Shown: one piece after another, positions 1-4,269 of the stretch | Layout: each line of letters starts with the position of its first letter | How positions within the stretch are numbered: position 1 is the first letter of the stretch | Assembly (NCBI GenBank): GCA_017848155.1 | Contig: JAGAKC010000096.1 | Location: 1 to 5,493 of the forward strand | DNA length: 5,493 nt | Reading direction: 5' to 3' | Source: Oscillospiraceae bacterium | Lineage (GTDB): Bacteria > Bacillota > Clostridia > Oscillospirales > Ruminococcaceae | Notes under the pieces: generated by a model | What the model saw: the letters and a program-made list of their open reading frames with translations, nothing else | Databases searched by the model: none | Told to the model about the DNA's origin: nothing | Made by a program: the position numbers and the translations under genes

Positions 1-2
1 AC

Positions 3-770
3 TCCCTTGCACGCACTCTCGATCATGACGGCGGCTCTACGCTTATCGCACAGGGCACAAAGCTGAACATTTCTTCCATCGGTCCGTCCACTATCTACGG
101 CGAGGTGGTAAATATCCGCACACGGCTGTCCAAGGCTAATGTCCCCGATGACGGCAAGCGCTATCTGCTGGTATCTCCCGATACATATGCGTCACTGCTT
201 AAGTGTCCCGAGTTCGTCAAGGCTTCCGCCCTCGGTGACAGCACCGTGCAGACAGGTCTTGTGGGCAAGATAGCAGGTCTTAATGTCTACGAATGGAACG
301 ACAGCACAGCAAACCTCGCTATGATAGCAGGACATCCCAGATACGCTACCCGTGTCAATGCATGGAAGGTGCCTGTTGCGGTGAACGATCTCGCTGACGG
401 CAAGCACATCGGCGCATCCGCTGTTCAGGGTCGTACGGTATACTGTCACGAGGTGCTCCGCAGGAACGCTGTCTATGCGGTATTTGCGGCAGGCTCGCTC
501 ACTGCGGCGATGGCTTCCTTTACAGGCAAGGACAACGCAGCAGGAAAGGCAAAAGTTACGGTATCCGAAGCAGCTACCGCTGCCTTTGTATACCGTGTGA
601 ACCCCGTGAAGCGTGCGGCGCTTGATGAGAGCTTCGCCGAGCTTATCGCAGAGAAGTCCTTTGAGAGCGGCGTGACAGAGATCACAGCTAAGCGTGGCGA
701 CATCGTGGAGATCATCGACCTCAACGCTGACGGTAAGTGCGTGAGGGTCGGCTACGTCACGGTAGCTTAA
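3..770 (+). CDS. Major capsid protein, HK97-fold (P22 coat-like), C-terminal 255 residues
   Basis: The reading frame is open to the left edge, so this is the 3' part of a gene that begins upstream; the GTG at 105 is an internal valine codon, not a start. The protein forms the icosahedral head shell. The visible part has features typical of P22-coat-like major capsid proteins of Firmicutes phages: a VPDDGKRYLLVSPDTY segment (nt about 141-188), then GLVGKIAGLNVYEWND, then an AGHP segment and a GRTVYCHEVLRRNAVYAVFAAG strand near nt 432-494. About 90 further residues (nt about 498-767) follow the coat fold and end in a beta-rich GDIVEIIDLNADGK stretch; I read this as an appended C-terminal domain. 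The next gene follows after 4 bases, and it is the head-tail connector, which is the usual order. The family call rests on recognised sequence patterns, not on a search. Confidence 0.85.
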   Translation, partial: SLARTLDHDGGSTLIAQGTKLNISSIGPSTIYGEVVNIRTRLSKANVPDDGKRYLLVSPDTYASLLKCPEFVKASALGDSTVQTGLVGKIAGLNVYEWNDSTANLAMIAGHPRYATRVNAWKVPVAVNDLADGKHIGASAVQGRTVYCHEVLRRNAVYAVFAAGSLTAAMASFTGKDNAAGKAKVTVSEAATAAFVYRVNPVKRAALDESFAELIAEKSFESGVTEITAKRGDIVEIIDLNADGKCVRVGYVTVA

Positions 771-774
771 GGCT

Positions 775-1167
775 ATGACCGTTGCAGAGTTCTACCGCTC
801 CGAATGGGGCGGTATCTTTGAGGGCACAGACGAGGAGCTTGCAGTGCTCCTGCGCCGTGCAGAAAGCATCATCGACGAGGCGATAATGATCTCGGGAGTG
901 ACGGTCGCCGCCGCTCCCGATGTCTACCGTGACAGGCTGCTTATGGCGGTCTGCGCACAGGCTGACTATATCGAGGCGCACGGCGGTGTGTATGCGCTGT
1001 CCGATGACAGTTCGGGCGGCTCGGTAACGCTTGGCAGGTTCAGCTATTCCGCAGGCTCGGGCATGTCTACGGCTGTGGGTGCTGCTGCCTGTGTTCTCTG
1101 TCCGCATGCACAGACGATACTCCGCCCCACAGGACTGCTTTTCAGAGGAGTTGAGATACAGACATGA
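775..1167 (+). CDS. Head-tail connector protein (gp6-like adaptor)
   Basis: This 130-residue protein looks like the gp6-family adaptor that forms a ring under the portal and begins the neck of siphoviruses. Visible signs are the N-terminal MTVAEFYRSEWGG segment, a helical middle with a short acidic/alanine-rich region, an RDRLLMAVCAQADYIEAHGG helix, and the C-terminal TGLLFRGVEIQT ending (residues 119-130); TGLLYRGV-like endings are common in this family. Length is normal. The ATG lies 4 bases after the capsid stop; the only Shine-Dalgarno-like bases are a weak AAGG at 769-772, so translation may be coupled to the capsid gene. Its stop overlaps the next start as ATGA. The residues TVGAAACVLCPHA before the ending are unusually cysteine-rich for this family, with no function inferred. 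Confidence 0.82.
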   Translation: MTVAEFYRSEWGGIFEGTDEELAVLLRRAESIIDEAIMISGVTVAAAPDVYRDRLLMAVCAQADYIEAHGGVYALSDDSSGGSVTLGRFSYSAGSGMSTAVGAAACVLCPHAQTILRPTGLLFRGVEIQT

Positions 1168-1496
1168 AGCCTATCCCGAGAAGCCTGCTGATACATTCGG
1201 CCGTGCTTTATGAGGTCACAGAGAATGCATGGCAGAGCGAAACCCGCACGGAGCTTGCACAGCTCCGTCATGTGCGCATAGAGCCGTCCTCTCGCCTTAC
1301 CGTCAGCAAGGATGACCGCTCTGTCGAGATATCAGCAACGCTGTTTTACGACTGCCGTGGCAGCAGACCAAAAGCTGTTGAGTTCAGAGAGGGTCAGCGC
1401 CTTAGCTTCGGCGGACAGCTGTACCGTGTGGAGAGCATCGAGCTGATATATGACAACAGGCGGCTGCATCATCTGGAAATAGGATTGTGCAAATAA
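1164..1496 (+). CDS. Minor capsid protein 1 / head-closure (stopper) protein
   Basis: This 110-residue protein begins MKPIPRSLLIHSAVLYEV (residues 1-18), which is close to the N-terminus I associate with the 'minor capsid protein 1' family of Listeria A118-like and clostridial phages. Further family-like features are VRIEP (residues 37-41), an FYDC strand (61-64), and a C-terminal block with FREGQRLSFGGQLYRVESI (74-92). In the siphovirus neck, a protein at this place closes the head channel after packaging. The start codon shares the ATGA overlap with the connector gene; an AGAGGAG Shine-Dalgarno lies at 1144-1150, with a rather long 13-base spacer, so coupling probably helps. Position between the connector and the gp10-like protein supports the role. 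Confidence 0.82.
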   Translation: MKPIPRSLLIHSAVLYEVTENAWQSETRTELAQLRHVRIEPSSRLTVSKDDRSVEISATLFYDCRGSRPKAVEFREGQRLSFGGQLYRVESIELIYDNRRLHHLEIGLCK

Positions 1497-1536
1497 GGAG
1501 CAATATTGCCTTACAGCAGGAACGGGGTGAAAAGAT

Positions 1537-1977
1537 ATGTCAGTAAGCATCAATATAAACTCGGCGCAGACCGCTATGCGGATACGTGGCGCAAGTCAGA
1601 GAGCGGTCGCAATAACAGCACAGCAGGTGCTTGCCGATTGCAACAACTATGTCCCGAACGATCAGGGCATGCTCATCGCAAGCTCCGAAGCGAACAGCGT
1701 GCTTCAGGAGGGCACGCTCGTATGGTCTGCTCCGTATGCACGGTTCCTGTATCACGGTGTTGTTATGATAGACCCGAAAACAGGCTCGCCGTATGCCCGT
1801 AAGGGGCAGACAAAGGTCGTGCTTAAGCCTGAAAGGCCTCTTGATTTCGACAAGAGCAGCAATCCCAACGCAGGCTCGCACTGGTGTGAGCGTGCACGTG
1901 CCGACCACGGTGACGATTGGAAAAGGATATTTCAGGCGGCACTGAAAGGAGAGCTGAAAAATGGCGGTACAGGCTGA
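1537..1977 (+). CDS. Minor capsid protein 2 (HK97 gp10-like head-tail joining protein)
   Basis: The 146-residue product matches the pattern of the 'minor capsid protein 2' family. It has YVPNDQGMLIASSEANS (residues 38-54), LVWSAPYARFLYHG (61-74) followed by VMIDPKTGSPYA, an RPLDF segment (100-104), NPNAGSHWCERA (109-120) and a closing DW pair (127-128). Such proteins join heads and tails between the stopper and the tail terminator. The ATG at 1537 is chosen because an in-frame stop lies at 1528-1530 and a GGGGTGA ribosome binding site (1524-1530) is spaced 6 bases from it. The 40-base gap before it is the longest in the head-closure block. The 3' end overlaps the next gene by 17 bases. Cysteine 117 stands where related proteins, as I recall them, often have an aromatic residue. 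Confidence 0.85.
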   Translation: MSVSININSAQTAMRIRGASQRAVAITAQQVLADCNNYVPNDQGMLIASSEANSVLQEGTLVWSAPYARFLYHGVVMIDPKTGSPYARKGQTKVVLKPERPLDFDKSSNPNAGSHWCERARADHGDDWKRIFQAALKGELKNGGTG

Positions 1978-2335
1978 TATCATCGAAGCTCTGCGCAGGT
2001 TCGCAGAGGATGCCGCAGGCGAGGCGGTAAAGACAGGGCAGCTCGGACAGGACGGCGGTATTGCCATGCAGCCTGTTACAGGCTACGGGGATTTTACGTC
2101 GCTGAACAGGCTCAATCACCGTCGAATCCTGACCGTGAGCTTTCTCGCCAAAAGCAAGGACCAGATGCATGCGTACTCGGTGTTGTGTGACATCGGGAAT
2201 GCATTGCAGACCACAACATCTTTTGCCGTCGGGAATATCCTCTCGGCGGACATCAGATCGGACAGCGCCCTCGTCGGCAAGGACGGCGACTTCTGGATAT
2301 ATTCCATGACGGCGGCTGTCAGGATCATCATTTAA
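1961..2335 (+). CDS. Minor capsid protein 3 / tail terminator protein
   Basis: This 124-residue protein occupies the slot of the tail terminator, which caps the tail tube and docks it to the head. The sequence resembles the 'minor capsid protein 3' family: an N-terminal helix rich in Ala and Glu (residues 4-22), a GYGDFTSLNRLNHRRILTVS segment leading into a beta strand, a central QMHAYSVLCDIGNAL helix, and the C-terminal strand GDFWIYSMTAAVRIII typical of terminator-like folds. The start ATG at 1961 has an AAAGGAG ribosome binding site (1945-1951) with a 9-base spacer, inside the end of the upstream gene. The product lacks any predicted signal or membrane segment. The family call is from pattern and synteny. 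Confidence 0.78.
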   Translation: MAVQADIIEALRRFAEDAAGEAVKTGQLGQDGGIAMQPVTGYGDFTSLNRLNHRRILTVSFLAKSKDQMHAYSVLCDIGNALQTTTSFAVGNILSADIRSDSALVGKDGDFWIYSMTAAVRIII

Positions 2336-2347
2336 AGGAGGAATAGC

Positions 2348-2821
2348 ATGTCCCAGATCTTACCTAAGGTTGCAGGAGTGGAGCTTAACAGCGCCATCTC
2401 CGTTGAGATCAACACAACACCCACAGAGGATGCCCCTACCTATGCGAGCCTTTGCAACGCTTTCAAGAGCGCTGCCATCGCCATGAATGAGGTCGTATAC
2501 AATGCCACATACCTCAATGACGGCGGCTACGGCTCGTCCCATGTTGTAGGCTTCGCACCCACAGTCACCATGCAGGGCGACTTTATGGCCGCTGACCCTG
2601 CCTGTGCGTACCTCGACAAGGCGCAGTGGGAGGTCGGCGCCGGCCGTGTCACCGATATCAAGATGACCCGTAACGGGCAGACCGTTACCTGTCCCGTTAC
2701 GCTCACCTCTATCGCCATTGCAGGCGGCGAGAGCACAGCGCCGAACTCCGTTTCGGTAACTATCGCCTTCAACGGCAAGCCGACGGTGACGGCGGCGGAC
2801 AGCGGCGATGCAACACCCTGA
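2348..2821 (+). CDS. Major tail protein (tail tube subunit)
   Basis: The 157-residue protein is the best candidate for the tube subunit that polymerises into the non-contractile tail. Family-like signs are a Val/Ile-rich N-terminal strand (VAGVELNSAISVEI), NATYLNDGGYGSSHVVGFAP (residues 52-71), which resembles the loop and strand of Firmicutes tail tube proteins, then TMQGDFMAADPACAYLD and a C-terminal beta region with VSVTIAFNGKPTVT. It has the strongest ribosome binding site in the cluster, AAAGGAGG (2334-2341) with a 6-base spacer, as expected for a protein made in many copies. The coding region ends CCC-TGA directly followed by TAA (2816-2824), a tandem stop, and a GC-rich hairpin begins 12 bases after it. 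There is no Ig-like C-terminal domain in the zero frame. Confidence 0.83.
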   Translation: MSQILPKVAGVELNSAISVEINTTPTEDAPTYASLCNAFKSAAIAMNEVVYNATYLNDGGYGSSHVVGFAPTVTMQGDFMAADPACAYLDKAQWEVGAGRVTDIKMTRNGQTVTCPVTLTSIAIAGGESTAPNSVSVTIAFNGKPTVTAADSGDATP

Positions 2822-2835
2822 TAAACAGCTGAAAA

Positions 2836-2856
2836 AGGGCGGTGTCATGCCGCCCT
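2836..2856 (+). promoter_or_regulatory. GC-rich hairpin between tail tube and chaperone genes
   Basis: Bases 2836-2842 (AGGGCGG) pair perfectly with 2850-2856 (CCGCCCT), with a 7-base loop. This gives seven pairs, six of them G-C. There is no U-run after it (the next bases are GTACATTT), so it is not a standard intrinsic terminator. It could reduce read-through, protect the 3' end of the tail tube message, or stimulate recoding at the upstream CCC-TGA. It lies 12 bases after the tandem stop and ends 8 bases before the next ribosome binding site. The structure is seen; the function is inferred. Confidence 0.6.
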
Positions 2857-2878
2857 GTACATTTAGGAGGAACAGGAT

Positions 2879-3289
2879 ATGGCATACAGGATAAGGCGCT
2901 CCCTTAAGATAACCGAAACGCTGGAGCTTTGCGGCGATGACGGCGAGGTGGAAAAGACCCTGCCCGTCACAGTCGACATCGACGCCATCGCAGGTGAGCT
3001 GCGCTCTCATCTCGTGGCACTGACCGACGCAGAGAGGGAGATGCGTGCAGCTTCCGCAGCAGGCGATGCTTCACAGACATATCAGCAGTTCGGAAAGGCT
3101 GTGACGGAGGTGTTCGAGCTGTGCTTCGGCAAGGCTGTCACCGAGGAGATCATCGGCTTTTTCGAGGGCGCTTTTGTGGAAGCCTCGCTTGCGCTGGTAC
3201 CGTTCATCTATGACGTGATACTCCCTGCCGCAAACAAGGTCATAGCGCAGCGCAGGGCGGCTCTCAAGAGCCTGTACAAGCGCAGATGA
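2879..3289 (+). CDS. Putative tail assembly chaperone (upstream member of the pair)
   Basis: This 136-residue protein lies between the tail tube and the Gp15-family gene, where siphophages encode the gpG-like assembly chaperone that coats the tape measure protein before tube polymerisation. The function is assigned mainly by position. The N-terminus is a basic, beta-like segment (RIRRSLKITETLEL), followed by a TLPVTVDIDAIAGEL segment, a long helical acidic region (residues 49-90) and a hydrophobic helix around FFEGAFVEASLALVPFIYDVILPA, ending in basic KSLYKRR. The heptapeptide FGKAVTE occurs twice (residues 71-77 and 83-89). A strong AGGAGG (2865-2870) with an 8-base spacer supports the ATG. 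Its TGA overlaps the next ATG as ATGA. I do not recognise the exact family. Confidence 0.65.
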   Translation: MAYRIRRSLKITETLELCGDDGEVEKTLPVTVDIDAIAGELRSHLVALTDAEREMRAASAAGDASQTYQQFGKAVTEVFELCFGKAVTEEIIGFFEGAFVEASLALVPFIYDVILPAANKVIAQRRAALKSLYKRR

Positions 3290-3876
3290 GGCTGTACGAG
3301 AAGCACCCCGACCGCATCACCGTATACGGTACGGAGTACAGGCTGACCCTGTATTTCGACCGTGTCATCAGGTACATAGACCTGCTGTCAGAGGCTCCCG
3401 AGGATGCGGCGGAGGTAGGGTATTCATGGCTCGTGAGCAGTCCGAAGAATGCGCCACACGCTGTAAAGGCGCTGGTGCTCGACAGGATAATGTCCGACAT
3501 CATATACCCACAGAAGCGACAGCTGAAACGCAGGAAAAAGAACGTCCGTGCGGTGGACTTCACCATTGATGCGGCGGAGATATATGCTTCGTTCATGAGG
3601 GATTACCGCATCGACCTCATAAAGGAACAGGGCAGGCTGCACTGGTGCAGCTTTCTCGCACTGTTTCAGGGTCTGTCCGAGGATACTCCCATCAGGCAGA
3701 TCATGCGCATACGCACCGAGCAGATCCCGCCGCTCACCAGGTCAAACGGTGATCATATCCAGCGGCTGAACGAGCTTAAGGCGCTGTATGCGCTTCCCGA
3801 AACGCCGACGGAGCAGGAACAGGCTGACGGGTGGAGCGATCTTTTCGATATGATGGTCGCTCGGGCAGGGGGTTGA
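3286..3876 (+). CDS. Gp15-family tail protein (tail assembly chaperone-like)
   Basis: This 196-residue protein resembles the bacteriophage Gp15 family (A118-type), whose gene normally lies directly before the tape measure gene. Family-like features are a GTEYRLTLYFDRVIRYIDLL start (residues 15-34), a basic stretch QKRQLKRRKKN (76-86), VDFTIDAAEIYASFMRDY then RIDL (90-111), and RLHWCSFLALFQGLSEDTP (117-135), which matches the family's LHWWKF-ALF block with the second Trp replaced by Cys. The role of Gp15 is not firmly known; the location suggests a second chaperone working with the upstream protein on the tape measure. Start ATG overlaps the previous stop (ATGA), so translation is probably coupled. 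Its stop codon TGA (3874-3876) lies inside the -35 box of the next promoter. Confidence 0.82.
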   Translation: MRLYEKHPDRITVYGTEYRLTLYFDRVIRYIDLLSEAPEDAAEVGYSWLVSSPKNAPHAVKALVLDRIMSDIIYPQKRQLKRRKKNVRAVDFTIDAAEIYASFMRDYRIDLIKEQGRLHWCSFLALFQGLSEDTPIRQIMRIRTEQIPPLTRSNGDHIQRLNELKALYALPETPTEQEQADGWSDLFDMMVARAGG

Positions 3877-3901
3877 CATTCGGCTCGTGATGTGGTAAGA
3901 T
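3873..3901 (+). promoter_or_regulatory. Strong vegetative (sigma-A type) promoter with extended -10
   Basis: A perfect -35 box TTGACA (3873-3878) is followed by a 17-base spacer and TAAGAT (3896-3901), a 4-of-6 match to TATAAT. TGG at 3893-3895 directly before it gives the extended -10 TGn motif. Transcription would start near 3908, leaving a leader of about 24 bases before the small membrane protein gene. The -35 box overlaps the stop codon of the Gp15-family gene. Nothing comparable was noticed in front of the other genes, so this looks like the dedicated promoter of the cassette up to 4240. Confidence 0.72.
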
Positions 3902-3931
3902 AAGAAAAAACATCTTTGGGAGGTCGACACT

Positions 3932-4162
3932 ATGGAGATCATAATTATTCTTGCTGTGGTCATCGTGCTTGCTGCCGTTGTTGTTCTTATTCCCGTATCA
4001 AAAAGATCCAAGGACATCATTCGGCATGAGCCTACCGAAAAGGAGCTGCTTCGTCAGATCGAAAGGAACACTCGTATTACTGCCATCATCATGATAATAG
4101 CTGCTGCATGTGCGCTTATTTCCGTCGTAATTACGGTGTTCAACGCTCTCGGCATGAGATGA
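3932..4162 (+). CDS. Small two-helix membrane protein, candidate moron product
   Basis: This 76-residue protein has two hydrophobic helices, residues 3-22 (almost only I, V, L, A) and 49-70, joined by a charged, basic linker (residues 24-48, with KRSKDIIRHEPTEKELLRQ then IERNTR). The positive-inside rule predicts a hairpin with the linker in the cytoplasm and both ends outside. No lipobox, catalytic motif or known family was recognised. The start is clear: GGGAGGT (3918-3924) with a 7-base spacer. It has its own promoter upstream and two terminators downstream, and by eye it is more AT-rich than its neighbours, which suggests later acquisition. Small membrane proteins at this junction can block superinfecting phage DNA entry (HK97 gp15 is the known example), but similarity of position is the only link. 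A holin is less likely because lysis genes normally follow the tail genes. Confidence 0.75.
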   Translation: MEIIIILAVVIVLAAVVVLIPVSKRSKDIIRHEPTEKELLRQIERNTRITAIIMIIAAACALISVVITVFNALGMR

Positions 4163-4170
4163 CCTTGTCC

Positions 4171-4190
4171 CCTGCAAAGGCAGGTTTTTT
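4171..4190 (+). terminator. Intrinsic terminator T1 after the membrane protein gene
   Basis: CCTGC (4171-4175) pairs with GCAGG (4180-4184) around an AAAG tetraloop, immediately followed by six T (4185-4190). The stem is only 5 bp but four pairs are G-C. It begins 9 bases after the stop codon of the small membrane protein gene, the expected place for the end of its transcript. Confidence 0.7.
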
Positions 4191-4195
4191 ATATT

Positions 4196-4240
4196 AAAGC
4201 ACTCTGAAAGGTGGTCGGCGCCTGCGAGGGTGCTTTTTTT
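4196..4240 (+). terminator. Intrinsic terminator T2, long stem with T7
   Basis: Bases 4196-4205 (AAAGCACTCT) pair with 4227-4236 (AGGGTGCTTT), ten pairs including one G-U, and the T-run extends to 4240 (seven T). The 21-base apical part can form a second small stem (AGGTG 4209-4213 with CGCCT 4219-4223). It starts 5 bases after T1's T-run, making a tandem terminator just before the tape measure gene. On the opposite strand there is no matching T-run, so it acts in the + direction only. Confidence 0.72.
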
Positions 4241-4255
4241 ATGCCCGAAAACTGG

Positions 4256-4264
4256 AAGGAGTGA
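4256..4264 (+). promoter_or_regulatory. Ribosome binding site that decides the tape measure start
   Basis: AAGGAGTGA (4256-4264) matches the anti-Shine-Dalgarno complement AAGGAGGTGA except for one missing G. Its AAGGAG core is 8 bases from the ATT at 4270. The in-frame GTG at 4261 lies inside this site and therefore cannot use it, which argues for initiation at ATT. Confidence 0.65.
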
Positions 4265-4269
4265 TAGCT

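Noticed and set aside
105..107. GTG as the start of the capsid gene
   Set aside because: The frame is open from position 3 and the upstream 34 codons read as plausible capsid sequence, with no ribosome binding site before 105.
1506..1802. TTG-started 98-codon ORF with AAGGAG at 1495-1500 in front
   Set aside because: The RBS spacing is acceptable, but nearly all of the ORF lies out of frame inside the clear minor capsid 2 gene, and its Arg/Cys/Ser-rich product looks like an alternate-frame shadow.
1540..2067. Long antisense ORF (175 codons) and similar antisense ORFs, e.g. 2360-3010, 757-1107, 4239-4670 and 4815-5258
   Set aside because: All lie opposite well-supported phage genes, show low-complexity or Cys/His/Arg-rich sequence typical of reverse frames in GC-rich DNA, and none resembles a known family.
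3214..3289. Programmed -1 frameshift heptamer in the chaperone overlap
   Set aside because: Codons from 3214 to the stop were read in frame and none forms a canonical slippery heptamer.
3889..3916. Short inverted repeats around the predicted transcription start (GATGT/ACATC and AAGAT/ATCTT)
   Set aside because: Only 5 bp each with 10-16 base spacers; common by chance, so not called as an operator.
3932..4162. Holin as identity of the two-helix membrane protein
   Set aside because: Holin genes normally lie next to an endolysin after the tail fibre genes; this gene has its own promoter and terminators between tail genes, and no lysis gene is nearby.
4261..4263. GTG as tape measure start
   Set aside because: It lies within the Shine-Dalgarno sequence, and no other ribosome binding site serves it; an annotation program may still choose it.
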